From an uncultured Veillonellaceae bacterium (GTDB taxonomy: Bacteria > Bacillota > Negativicutes > Veillonellales > Megasphaeraceae), in assembly GCA_900546795.1 (NCBI GenBank), contig UREG01000019.1, forward strand, positions 1 to 29,749: DNA of 29,749 nt. The letters are read 5' to 3'. Of this stretch, positions 17,089 through 24,812 are shown one piece after another. How positions within the stretch are numbered: the stretch's first letter is position 1; each line of letters begins with the position of its first letter. The notes below the pieces were generated by a model, which saw only the letters and a program-made list of their open reading frames with translations, did no database searches and was not told the DNA's origin. A program made the translations under genes and the position numbers.

Positions 17089-17361
17089 TATAATAGTAAT
17101 AGTCGATGAACGGAAAGAGTACATGACAAGAGGAAGGGTGCAGAGAGCCGGCGCAGGTGGAAGTCCGGTCCCGACCGGTTATGGAATGGGTCCGGGAGAT
17201 ATGCCCCGAACGACAGTAGGCGGCATCGGTGTACTTCCACCGGTATCAAAGAAGCATGTATCGCAATAGCCGTACATAGAGCTGAGCCGAAACGGCTAAT
17301 TAGGGTGGCACCGCGGAGAACAATCCTTTCGTCCCTTGTATAGGGGATGGAAGGATTTTTT
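17089..17361 (+). ncRNA. T-box leader, predicted tRNA-Trp specific
   Basis: This 326-base gap holds a full T-box. The 14-base core AGGGTGGCACCGCG is at 17302-17315. Upstream are Stem I signatures: AGAGAGCCGG near 17141, GGTGGAAGTCCGG near 17157, and the specifier loop GAATGGGTCC (17184-17193), where TGG (17187-17189) is the tryptophan codon. Stem III GAGCCGAAACGGCT is at 17284-17297. The acceptor bulge TGGC (17306-17309) would pair with GCCA, fitting the G discriminator of bacterial tRNA-Trp. Uncharged tRNA-Trp should stabilise the antiterminator and switch on the transporter; charged tRNA leaves the terminator. T-box logic is established; tryptophan specificity is my inference from two independent positions. 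Confidence 0.92.
17322..17361 (+). terminator. Regulated terminator of the T-box
   Basis: AATCCTT (17322-17328) pairs with AAGGATT (17351-17357), with further pairing inward to GTCCC/GGGGAT, followed by a T run (17356-17361). It is mutually exclusive with the antiterminator that uses the T-box core at 17302-17315. Confidence 0.9.
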
Positions 17362-17383
17362 GTTGTATAAAGGAGAGAAACAC

Positions 17384-18868
17384 ATGAAACGGATAGAAGA
17401 TATCGGAAACCTGACTTACTACCGCCGGCAAGGCGGCCAGTTCCGGTGGATCACAGTCAGCACGCTGCTGCTGGCCATTGGCTGCATTTTGCATCTCGTA
17501 TCGCCGAGCGTAGCCGGATTTACGCCCAACTGGACCATCGCGACCTACTGCGTGGCCGTAAGCCTGACACGGCCGACGTACAAACAAGCCCTTGGAATCG
17601 GGCTGGTAGCGGCGCTCATTAACGTATTGACCTCAAAATCGGGATTCCCCTACGGGAACCTTCTCAGCGAACCGGCAGGGGCGCTCTTATCGGCGGGCAT
17701 CGTCCGCACCCTGCCCCGCCTGCATATCGGGCGGTACGAACTGAACCCGTCGATCAATGGAATGGCGGCAACCTGCCTGAGCGGCGGCATTTTCGTTACG
17801 GTACTGAAAATCGTCATGGAACTGCCGGATCCTGTATATTTCGGCGTCATGCTGCCGGCGGTTGCGATCATCGGCGCGATCAACGCCGTCATTACGCCGC
17901 TCTTATACTTTCCTGCCTATCACTTATTCCTGCGCCGCGGCCTGATGGAAGAAATGCGGCGCGGCGAGGAAGAAAGCGACCACAGCCAATATATTCTGGA
18001 ACAAAAACAGGAGGGCGTCGTCTCGCTGGAATCGTTTAGCTACTGGTATCCGAAACAGACAAAACCGGCGCTGGAACAGATCAATTTGGCGATAAAAAAA
18101 GGCGATTTTACGGTCATTACCGGCAGCAGCGGCAGCGGAAAAAGTACCCTGTGCCTGGCAGTAACCGGCGCGATTCCCCATTACTACGGCGGAACGATGC
18201 ACGGCATGGCCTTTGTGGGCGGCAAAGCGGTAACCCAGCACAGCATTGCGGACTTGGCGTGCTCCGTCGGGGCGATGCTGGCCGATTACGACAGCCAGAT
18301 CGTTACCATGACCGTAGAAGAAGAGATTGCGTTCAGCCTGGAAAACCGGGGATTTGCCAAAGACGAAATCGTGCGGCGCACCAAAGAAGCCCTGCATAAA
18401 GTCGGCTTGGACGGACTGGAAGACCGGCCGGTGCGGAAAATGTCCGGCGGTCAGCGGCAGCGGCTGGTCATTGCCAGCGTACTGGCGACGGAACCGGAAA
18501 TCCTGGTTTTTGATGAACCGACGTCGTCCCTGGATCCGGAAGGGTGCGCGGACTTCTATAAACTCATCAGCCATCTGAACAAAGAATACGGCCATACGAT
18601 CCTGGTCGTAGAACATATCTTATCTGCCGCGCTTCCTTACGCAAACCGGCTGATCCTGATGGAAAACGGAAAAATCGCCTGCGACAGCACGCCGGCAGGA
18701 ACGCTGCGGTACATGTACAGCCACGGCATTTATCTTTCGGCCATACCGGAACTGTTCCGGTGCCAGCTGGATCTGGAAGCGGCGGGATATACGCCGGCAG
18801 AACCGTGGATCAGCGCGGAACAGGCGGCAAAAGAATTTGCCGGACAACTGACGAAAGGAGGCTGCTGA
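17384..18868 (+). CDS. ECF transporter: TrpP-like S-component fused to an EcfA ATPase
   Basis: A 494-residue fusion. Residues 1-190 are hydrophobic with about five to six membrane segments and resemble the tryptophan S-component TrpP (pattern IGCILHLVSP, then TSKSGFPYGN). Residues 215-460 are an ABC ATPase: Walker A GSSGSGKST (247-255), signature MSGGQRQRL (353-361), Walker B with DEP (377-379) and the switch His411. The S-component would bind tryptophan at the membrane and the ATPase would power import with the next two genes. I start at ATG 17384, preceded by AGGAGA; an upstream TTG would lie inside the T-box terminator. Separate S and A genes are the norm, so the fusion is unusual. Tryptophan as substrate rests on the T-box. 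Confidence 0.87.
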   Translation: MKRIEDIGNLTYYRRQGGQFRWITVSTLLLAIGCILHLVSPSVAGFTPNWTIATYCVAVSLTRPTYKQALGIGLVAALINVLTSKSGFPYGNLLSEPAGALLSAGIVRTLPRLHIGRYELNPSINGMAATCLSGGIFVTVLKIVMELPDPVYFGVMLPAVAIIGAINAVITPLLYFPAYHLFLRRGLMEEMRRGEEESDHSQYILEQKQEGVVSLESFSYWYPKQTKPALEQINLAIKKGDFTVITGSSGSGKSTLCLAVTGAIPHYYGGTMHGMAFVGGKAVTQHSIADLACSVGAMLADYDSQIVTMTVEEEIAFSLENRGFAKDEIVRRTKEALHKVGLDGLEDRPVRKMSGGQRQRLVIASVLATEPEILVFDEPTSSLDPEGCADFYKLISHLNKEYGHTILVVEHILSAALPYANRLILMENGKIACDSTPAGTLRYMYSHGIYLSAIPELFRCQLDLEAAGYTPAEPWISAEQAAKEFAGQLTKGGC

Positions 18869-18869
18869 C

Positions 18870-19685
18870 ATGCTGGAAATGGAAAACGTATCGTTTGATT
18901 ACGGCAACGGCATCACCATATTCTCCCACGTATCCATGAAAATCGGCCAGGGGGAAATGATCGCCCTGGGCGGCAAAAACGGCTGCGGAAAGACGACGGT
19001 AACCCGCTTGCTGATGGGCTTGGAAACGCCGACCTCCGGCCGTATCCTCTACAACGGCCGCGACTTAAAAGACAGAGAACCGGCGGAACGGGGCCGGTTT
19101 ATCGGCTATGTATTTCAGCAGCCGGATCGGCAGATGTTTCGTCCTACGGTTTGGGAAGAAATCGCTTACGGACCGAAACAGATGGGCTGCTCGCCGGAAG
19201 AAGTGCAGCGCCGCGTCCGCCATGCCATGGAAGCCGCCCGGCTGACCGAAGTGGCGCAGAGCTATCCGCAGACCCTGAGCCGAGGGCTCAAACAGCGGGT
19301 GGCCATTGCGTCGGCGATGGCGATGGAAACGGAATATCTGATCTTGGACGAACCGACGAGCGGGCAGGACGGCGAAGAAAAATACCTGCTTATGGACGTA
19401 TTGAAACGCCTTCATCAAGAAGGCATGACGATCATTTTGATCACCCATGACATGGAGATCATGGCAGCGTATTGCAGCCGGGCCATCATCATGGGATATA
19501 AAACGAAAGCCTTTGACGGCACTCCGGAAGAACTCTTTACCAGCCGGGACGATTTGCAGGAACTGGGACTGAACCGGCCGGCTGCGGTAACACTTTCCCT
19601 GTCCATACCGGGCATGCCGTATTGTCCGAGCATGGAACGGTTCCGGGAGGAAGCGGAAAAACGGCTGAAAGGAGGACGGCAATAA
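18870..19685 (+). CDS. ECF transporter energy-coupling ATPase (EcfA2-like)
   Basis: A 271-residue ABC ATPase that would pair with the ATPase half of the preceding fusion. Walker A is GKNGCGKTT (35-43), the Q-loop is in YVFQQPDRQMF, Walker B is YLILDEPTSGQD, and the switch is LITHD. The signature is LSRGLKQRVAIA instead of LSGGQ (136-140 LSRGL), so one of the two composite ATP sites may be weakened. The ATG is one base after the previous stop and preceded by AAAGGAGG. The C-terminal extension after about residue 210 matches EcfA proteins. Confidence 0.9.
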   Translation: MLEMENVSFDYGNGITIFSHVSMKIGQGEMIALGGKNGCGKTTVTRLLMGLETPTSGRILYNGRDLKDREPAERGRFIGYVFQQPDRQMFRPTVWEEIAYGPKQMGCSPEEVQRRVRHAMEAARLTEVAQSYPQTLSRGLKQRVAIASAMAMETEYLILDEPTSGQDGEEKYLLMDVLKRLHQEGMTIILITHDMEIMAAYCSRAIIMGYKTKAFDGTPEELFTSRDDLQELGLNRPAAVTLSLSIPGMPYCPSMERFREEAEKRLKGGRQ

Positions 19686-20380
19686 TGGGAAGCAGAAAAA
19701 AGAACTGGATAGAAACGCTGGTGCCGGTAACCAAGATTATTGGCACGCTCCTCTTTTCCCTTTGGGCAGTCATGCTTCACGATCCTGCCGACTTGGCGGT
19801 GCTGAACTTGGCGGAACTGCTGCTGCTGGCCGCTGCCAGCCGCCTCTATTCCAATAAAGGGGCTGTCGTCAGCTTGGCGGTATTTGCCGGATTTTTGGGA
19901 CTGGTGCAGTTTTTAGGCGGCGGCACCGTGTATTCCGCCTTTGTAACCGGTCTGCGCATGCTGGCCATGACATTGGTATTTATCCTGCTTCTTACTACGA
20001 CGCGCCTGCAGGATCTGACCGCCGCGCTGGTGACCCAGCTTAAGATTCCGTATGAATACGCTTTCATGTTTACGGCCGCCCTGCGGTTCGTACCGGACTT
20101 TATCAGCGAAAGCAAAGCGGTGCAGGAAGCGCAGGCCTGCCGGGGCATGTCGAGAAAAGGCAATCCCTTCCGCCGGGCGGCGCAGTATATCCGCGTTGTC
20201 CAGCCGCTGGTACTCAAATCCCTGAGCCGCAGCGAAACGATGGCTCTTAGCCTGGAACTGCGCGGGTTCGGCGGAAAACAGCGAAGCTTTTTATCTGCCG
20301 TATCGCCTCATGCGGCAGATTACGGCGCAGTGATTCTCATGCTGGCGGTTACGGCCGCACTCCTGTGCTATATATGGTAA
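19685..20380 (+). CDS. ECF transporter transmembrane coupling protein EcfT
   Basis: A 231-residue membrane protein with about five segments. The two coupling-helix motifs that grip the ATPases are visible: AQACRGM (family form A-x-x-ARG) and LELRGFGG. The ATG at 19685 overlaps the last base of the ATPase stop codon, with AAAGGAGG upstream, and is the start I prefer over in-frame ATGs inside the preceding gene. Its position directly after two ATPase genes is the canonical ECF order. A strong terminator follows at once, so the three-gene unit carries its own EcfA-EcfA-EcfT module dedicated to the TrpP-like substrate-binding domain. Confidence 0.9.
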   Translation: MGSRKKNWIETLVPVTKIIGTLLFSLWAVMLHDPADLAVLNLAELLLLAAASRLYSNKGAVVSLAVFAGFLGLVQFLGGGTVYSAFVTGLRMLAMTLVFILLLTTTRLQDLTAALVTQLKIPYEYAFMFTAALRFVPDFISESKAVQEAQACRGMSRKGNPFRRAAQYIRVVQPLVLKSLSRSETMALSLELRGFGGKQRSFLSAVSPHAADYGAVILMLAVTAALLCYIW

Positions 20381-20381
20381 G

Positions 20382-20416
20382 AAAAAATCCTCCCGCCGTC
20401 GGCAGGAGGATTTTTT
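20382..20416. terminator. Terminator of the ECF operon (bidirectional)
   Basis: Perfect 12-base-pair stem AAAAAATCCTCC / GGAGGATTTTTT (20382-20393 with 20405-20416) with a GC-rich top. The symmetric A and T tails would also stop transcription coming from the fic side. Confidence 0.93.
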
Positions 20417-20429
20417 GTCGTTCTTATTG

Positions 20430-20545
20430 GCAGCCGTTATCTAAAATTTCGGTTGGACATGACGGCGGTTGCTTCCCAAAAACAGCGCATTTTGGGAAGA
20501 GGTCAAAAGCACTTCCCAAAAACGGCGCATTTTGGGAAGTGAATA
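20430..20545. repeat. 116-bp direct repeat, copy 1 (flanks fic)
   Basis: Matches 21844-21959 at a constant offset of 1414 with four mismatches in 116 bases. It contains two near-identical palindromes. The first has 10-base arms CTTCCCAAAA / TTTTGGGAAG (20472-20481, 20490-20499). The second has the 11-base version with an extra A/T (20511-20521, 20530-20540). Eleven bases separate them. It ends 22 bases beyond the fic stop codon. Confidence 0.95.
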
Positions 20546-20567
20546 GAAAAGATAGGCGGCTGCCGCT

Positions 20568-21812
20568 TTATTTTAAAAAGAGCAGGTTCAAGCGGTAGCG
20601 ATACGGTTTGACGGACGTGTCCTTGATATAATGGCTGGCGGGGATTTGAGCGATACGGCTGTCAATCGTATTGCGGCTTTTTTCTGCAGTGGCGGCGATT
20701 TCCTGTATCGTCGCGCCTCCTGTTTGGAAAATAGCGGCCTGTAATAAAATAAAATAAATGCGCTGCGTCAATTCGTCCGGCGAGGAGGCAGATGCCTGCA
20801 GCGTATCGTTAAGCCGCTGCTGGAATTTCATCAATCCTTCAATCTTTTCCTGAAGCAGGACGAGCGAATCCGCTGCGCTTTGACGCACAATATCCAGAAA
20901 TCCTTCAATGAAAAACGTAAGCTCGCCGCGGTTGAGCTCTTTATTGGCCGCTTCAAACAACATGTAATAGCGCGGCAGATCTTTTTTGATCGCTGCGGAC
21001 AAACGCACGCCAAGAATGGGCAGGTCAAATTCCCGGCTCAGATAATAGGACGTGATGAACCGCGATGTTCGGCCGTTTCCATCATAAAAAGGGTGGATAT
21101 AGCCAAACAGATAATGAAAGACGGCAATGCCGATAACGCGGGGGAGTTCATCATGGTGCAGGATATGAAGCGCCGTATCCATTTCCCGGAGAATGGCCGC
21201 CTCCGGCATAAGGCCGCGGTGAATATCTTTTCCTGTCGGAGAACCGATGGAAACAGGTCCGCGGCGAAAGACCTCTCCGTCCGGCGCATTGTCCGGATCT
21301 TCGGCACATACTTCCGGCAAGGCAAATTCATCGTAAAAACGCCGGATATCTGCGCAGGAAGCAAACGGAATGGGTTCAGAGGAAGTGAGCATGGCGTACT
21401 TGGATACAATGCTGTGAAACCGTTTTCCTTTCTTTTTCTGTTTAAGACTTTGGAGCGCTTCGGAAATTTCCCGCCGCGTGCTGAACACGCCCTCGATATC
21501 GTTGGTAGACTTTACTTCGTCCACGATACTGCTGAACACGGCATGTTCCATCAATGCGGCAGGTACATGGCGTTCGATGAACTGCCGGAGCTGGAAGCAC
21601 CCTTTATATATGTCGGTCAGCAGTGAAACCATCGAAGGTGTATAGCAGAAAAAAGCAGGATAGGCGCGCTGCCTGCCGATCTCCTGAATCGCCGTATCCA
21701 GATGTACCGTACTGGGCGCGTGAAAGCGCCGGTCATACGCTGATTCATACTGCTCCGGCGTTTTATAATATAGTTTAGAAAGAGGTTCGTAAGGCATGGA
21801 TTTGTAAGACAT
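20568..21812 (-). CDS. Fic-domain protein (predicted class II AMP transferase)
   Basis: A 414-residue Fic protein that probably transfers AMP from ATP to a target protein. The catalytic loop HPFYDGNGRTSR is at 240-251, a perfect HPFx(D/E)GNGRxxR. The inhibitory helix motif STNDIEG at 102-108 matches (S/T)xxxE(G/N) and lies before the Fic core, which defines class II, self-inhibited enzymes. The C-terminus (about 340-414) looks like a winged helix. The start is ATG 21812, five bases after GGAGG; the frame extends ten codons further upstream without a ribosome binding site. It is the only gene between the two 116-bp direct repeats, opposite in strand to both flanking operons, and has no antitoxin partner gene. 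Confidence 0.93.
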   Translation of the reverse strand: MSYKSMPYEPLSKLYYKTPEQYESAYDRRFHAPSTVHLDTAIQEIGRQRAYPAFFCYTPSMVSLLTDIYKGCFQLRQFIERHVPAALMEHAVFSSIVDEVKSTNDIEGVFSTRREISEALQSLKQKKKGKRFHSIVSKYAMLTSSEPIPFASCADIRRFYDEFALPEVCAEDPDNAPDGEVFRRGPVSIGSPTGKDIHRGLMPEAAILREMDTALHILHHDELPRVIGIAVFHYLFGYIHPFYDGNGRTSRFITSYYLSREFDLPILGVRLSAAIKKDLPRYYMLFEAANKELNRGELTFFIEGFLDIVRQSAADSLVLLQEKIEGLMKFQQRLNDTLQASASSPDELTQRIYFILLQAAIFQTGGATIQEIAATAEKSRNTIDSRIAQIPASHYIKDTSVKPYRYRLNLLFLK

Positions 21813-21843
21813 AGACACCTCCTGAACGATACAAAGAAACAAA

Positions 21844-21959
21844 GCAGCCGTTATCTAAAATTTCGGTTGGATATGACGGCAGTTGCTTCCCAAAAACAGC
21901 CCATTTTGGGAAGAGGTCAAAAGCACTTCCCAAAAACGGCGTATTTTGGGAAGTGAATA
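21844..21959. repeat. 116-bp direct repeat, copy 2 (flanks fic)
   Basis: Same orientation as copy 1, 112 of 116 bases identical. Palindromes lie at 21886-21913 and 21925-21954; three of the differences that mark the copy are in the spacer and loops (ACAGCCCA and ACGGCGTA loops). It starts 31 bases upstream of the fic ATG, so the fic promoter must lie within or beyond it. It makes up most of the 310-base gap 21813-22122; the rest holds the promoter of the downstream operon. Confidence 0.95.
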
Positions 21960-22049
21960 CTGTTACTATCATAGGAGGAAACGGAGAAAAAAGCAAGCGG
22001 GAAACACCGTAAATCCCCAGGAAAGATGCGGGATAGGGCGCGCAGAATC

Positions 22050-22078
22050 TTGCAATATACAGGCATTTTTTGTAAAAT
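22050..22078 (+). promoter_or_regulatory. Promoter of the deacetylase-pyrE operon
   Basis: -35 TTGCAA (22050-22055), 17-base spacer, -10 TAAAAT (22073-22078). This gives a leader of about 38 bases before the ATG at 22123. No pyrimidine-type attenuator is visible. Confidence 0.6.
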
Positions 22079-22122
22079 GTGAGGATAGGATATTATCAAG
22101 TATATAAGGAGCGATAAAAGAG

Positions 22123-22947
22123 ATGAAGCGATCTCGTTGGATATGCGCGGCCGCAGCGGCCTGTCTGCTGCTGTTTGCGCTGGGGTGCGGCGCAGACGGC
22201 GCGACGGCGGAAAAACCGGCGCCAAAAGAAGCGGCAGCCCCGCCTCCGGTCATAGAAACGGTAAAAAAAGAAGTCCCTAACGGGATTCCCGTGCTCATGT
22301 ATCATATGATCGGAGAAATACCGGACAATCCGGCGGTCTTGTCGGAAAAGAACTTCCGCCAGCAGCTGGATTTGCTCAAAAGAGAAGGATTCCATCCCAT
22401 CAGTTTGGAAGAACTGCATGCGTACATGACAAAAAAAGCGCCGGTACCGATCAAACCGGTCGTCCTTACCTTTGACGACGGCTACCCAGATACCTATTCC
22501 ATCGTCATGCCCCTCATGAAAGAATACGGATTTAAAGCGACGGTATTCATTCCCGCCGAAGAAGTAGGCAAACGGCTGACCTGGGATCAGATTCGGGAAA
22601 TGAAAGCCAGCGGCATGGATATTTATTCCCACAGTTATAACCACCGGCGGCTGACCGAATGGGGCGGCAGGCAGGAACAGTACGAGGAAATCATGAAAGG
22701 CCAGGCGGCGCTGAAAAAAGAGCTGGGCATCGACAATGATATGTACTGCTATCCGTACGGCATGTATGACGACAATTCCTTTGCGGCGCTCGAAGAAGCG
22801 GGCATCAAAATCGCCGTGACCATGGACCCGGGCTGGGCCAATTACGGAGAAAACCCGCTGGCGGTAGAACGGATATGGATCGGCAACCCTGTCGATATCG
22901 ACAACTTCCGGCAGCGCATTACGACAGAACAATATGATCAACGGTAA
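22123..22947 (+). CDS. Polysaccharide deacetylase, putative lipoprotein
   Basis: A 274-residue exported enzyme. The hydrophobic N-terminus ends in LFALGC, so Cys22 is a likely lipidation site, although the lipobox is not canonical. A proline/alanine-rich linker follows to about residue 50. The NodB/carbohydrate esterase 4 core has TFDDGYPDTY with catalytic and metal Asp118-119, the zinc pair His170/His174 in SHSYNH, and YPYG (about 206-209). It should remove N-acetyl groups from a surface or cell-wall glycan. AAGGAG lies 11 bases before the ATG. It opens a seven-gene operon with gaps of 7-21 bases. Confidence 0.9.
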   Translation: MKRSRWICAAAAACLLLFALGCGADGATAEKPAPKEAAAPPPVIETVKKEVPNGIPVLMYHMIGEIPDNPAVLSEKNFRQQLDLLKREGFHPISLEELHAYMTKKAPVPIKPVVLTFDDGYPDTYSIVMPLMKEYGFKATVFIPAEEVGKRLTWDQIREMKASGMDIYSHSYNHRRLTEWGGRQEQYEEIMKGQAALKKELGIDNDMYCYPYGMYDDNSFAALEEAGIKIAVTMDPGWANYGENPLAVERIWIGNPVDIDNFRQRITTEQYDQR

Positions 22948-22956
22948 GAGGTGTTT

Positions 22957-23904
22957 ATGAAACGGTTATTTTCTAACGATACAGGAAAGTTTTTAGTGCT
23001 GGTCCTCGTATTTTTCGTACTCACATCTCCGATTCTGGTACTGTTCGGTCCGTTTGACAATATCAAACGGACGGTAGTGGGCGCGATCTATCGGAGCCGC
23101 CATCCGCACTACATTACCTGGCTGTACAACGAATCGGAAATCAATCAGATCCTGGGCGGCATCAGCAGCGTGCCAAGACAGGAACTCTTCGACTTTAAAG
23201 CCCGCACCGATACGTCGCTGAAAATGCAGAAAATCGAAGCGGAACGGTTTACCGGCTTTTTGCTGGAAGTGCCCGATCCGAAACGGCTGCAGGTAGCGAC
23301 GGCGGAAAACATACGGGAAATCGGCGACACGACCAGCAACATCGCCCGGAAAAACGGAGCGGTTGCAGCAGTCAATGCCGGCGGATTTGACGATCCCAAC
23401 GGCACGGGAACCGGCCGCCTGCCCTACGGCCTTGTTATGCACGACGGCACGTACCTCATCGGCGATCAGGTAGACGATGTGGAAATCAATGACTTTATCG
23501 GATTTACCAAAGACGGCCATCTGGTAGCCGGCAAATACAATAAAGCGGAACTGCGGGAAATGGAAGTGCGCGAAGGCATCACGTTCGGCCCGCCTCTTAT
23601 TGTGAACGGAGAAAAAATGATCACCAGCGGCGACGGCGGCTGGGGAGTCGGCCCGCGGACGGCGATCGGCCAGCGCAAAGACGGCACCGTCCTTCTCCTT
23701 GTGATCGACGGCCGCCAGCCGGCGTATTCGATCGGTGCGACGCTGCGGGACGTGCAGGATATCCTGTATGAACAAGGCGCGTACATTGCCGCGAACCTGG
23801 ACGGCGGCTCCAGCTCGACTATGTACCTGAACGGACAAGTGGTCAATAAACCGGCCGACCTGCTCGGAGAACGCATGATACCTACCGCGTGGGTAGTAAA
23901 ATAA
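22957..23904 (+). CDS. Phosphodiester glycosidase (NAGPA-like) family protein, membrane-anchored
   Basis: A 315-residue protein with one N-terminal membrane segment (about 10-30) and an exported domain of the NAGPA/phosphodiester glycosidase family. Recognisable pieces are VNAGGFDD (about 144-151), ITFGPPLIVNGE (about 209-220), GPRTAIGQ, LLLVIDGRQ and ANLDGGSSSTMY. Relatives cleave N-acetylglucosamine-1-phosphodiesters, and bacterial members sit in exopolysaccharide or cell-wall clusters. I start at ATG 22957, five bases after AGAGG; an in-frame GTG at 22951 overlaps the ribosome binding site. With the deacetylase nine bases upstream, it suggests a glycan-modifying pair acting in the periplasm. 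Confidence 0.88.
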   Translation: MKRLFSNDTGKFLVLVLVFFVLTSPILVLFGPFDNIKRTVVGAIYRSRHPHYITWLYNESEINQILGGISSVPRQELFDFKARTDTSLKMQKIEAERFTGFLLEVPDPKRLQVATAENIREIGDTTSNIARKNGAVAAVNAGGFDDPNGTGTGRLPYGLVMHDGTYLIGDQVDDVEINDFIGFTKDGHLVAGKYNKAELREMEVREGITFGPPLIVNGEKMITSGDGGWGVGPRTAIGQRKDGTVLLLVIDGRQPAYSIGATLRDVQDILYEQGAYIAANLDGGSSSTMYLNGQVVNKPADLLGERMIPTAWVVK

Positions 23905-23915
23905 AGGAGGAACCA

Positions 23916-24791
23916 GTGAACGGAATGAAAAAAGTATGGACCTATTTCCTCATCGGCGTCCTGCTGCAAGGCGGCGTCTACTACTATTTGGATCAGGTCA
24001 TGCTGGCGCCGGTCTCAGACTACCAGGTATCCAGCACCAAAGAAGAAACAAACAGTGATTTTTCCGTCACGCCGAACGGCAAAGCCTATTATTCCCACGA
24101 CCGCCGGTACATGGCGGTACTGGAAAACGATAAAGTAGCCATTTATGAAGCGGGCAGCAAAGAACCGCCGCAGTACATGCAGCTCAAAGGCCGCTCCGTT
24201 TCCTATTTTGAATGGCTGCCTGACCGCAACCTGGCAATCGTCGGCATATACGGAACCAATGAAGATACCGGCGCGTACCAGGTATTGATGGCACAGTACA
24301 ACCCGGCATCGCCCAACCATGAACTCGACACCGAGCTGGAAGATGTGCCGCGGGGCAGCAAAATCGTGGACACCGCCTTTTCGACGGCAACCAACGTGGT
24401 ATATATGAAAGTAGAAGTAGACGAAGGACGGTACCGCATTTACCGCACCGACGCAAACTACGACACGCGCCGGATCTATGTTCAGGCCGAACGGATCGGC
24501 CATATCGCCGTATTTTATGACGAAGACCGGTTCTTCTACGACAACCTGCGGACCGGTGAAATCTATATGTTCGACGGCAGCACCAGCGGCTGGCGGATCA
24601 TTTCGCCGGTAGGCCAGTACCGCCTGGTAGGCGTCGATCGGAACAAAGACATATACATCGCGGAAATGGACGGCCGCGACACGGTCAAAGCCGCGTATAA
24701 AGGCCGGCTGGGCGAAGGATTTGAAAAGATAGCCACCTATCAGACGCCCAAACCCTTTGCCGAAATCACCATGGACGCGCTGAAAAAATAA
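23916..24791 (+). CDS. Membrane-anchored protein of unknown function, propeller-like repeats
   Basis: Not recognised as a named family. The 291 residues start with a membrane segment (about 8-26) and continue as an exported domain with repeated strand patterns such as RRYMAVLENDKVAIYEAG, NLAIVGIYG, VVYMKVEVDEGRYRIYR and DRFFYDNLRTGEIYMFDG, which looks like a beta-propeller. I prefer the GTG start at 23916, five bases after AAAGGAGG; the next in-frame ATG (23925) is 14 bases away. It lies 11 bases after the phosphodiester glycosidase and probably works with the two glycan enzymes at the cell surface. That role is contextual inference only. Confidence 0.72.
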   Translation: MNGMKKVWTYFLIGVLLQGGVYYYLDQVMLAPVSDYQVSSTKEETNSDFSVTPNGKAYYSHDRRYMAVLENDKVAIYEAGSKEPPQYMQLKGRSVSYFEWLPDRNLAIVGIYGTNEDTGAYQVLMAQYNPASPNHELDTELEDVPRGSKIVDTAFSTATNVVYMKVEVDEGRYRIYRTDANYDTRRIYVQAERIGHIAVFYDEDRFFYDNLRTGEIYMFDGSTSGWRIISPVGQYRLVGVDRNKDIYIAEMDGRDTVKAAYKGRLGEGFEKIATYQTPKPFAEITMDALKK

Positions 24792-24812
24792 CACCGCCAG
24801 GGAGGGACAGAG

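Noticed and set aside
20472..20540. Repeated hairpins as a CRISPR array
   Set aside because: Only two palindromic units per repeat, 11-base spacing, and no cas genes; it does not fit a CRISPR repeat-spacer pattern.
21883..22107. Short plus-strand open frame starting inside repeat copy 2
   Set aside because: Its first part is translated palindromic repeat, it has no ribosome binding site and overlaps the next operon's promoter.
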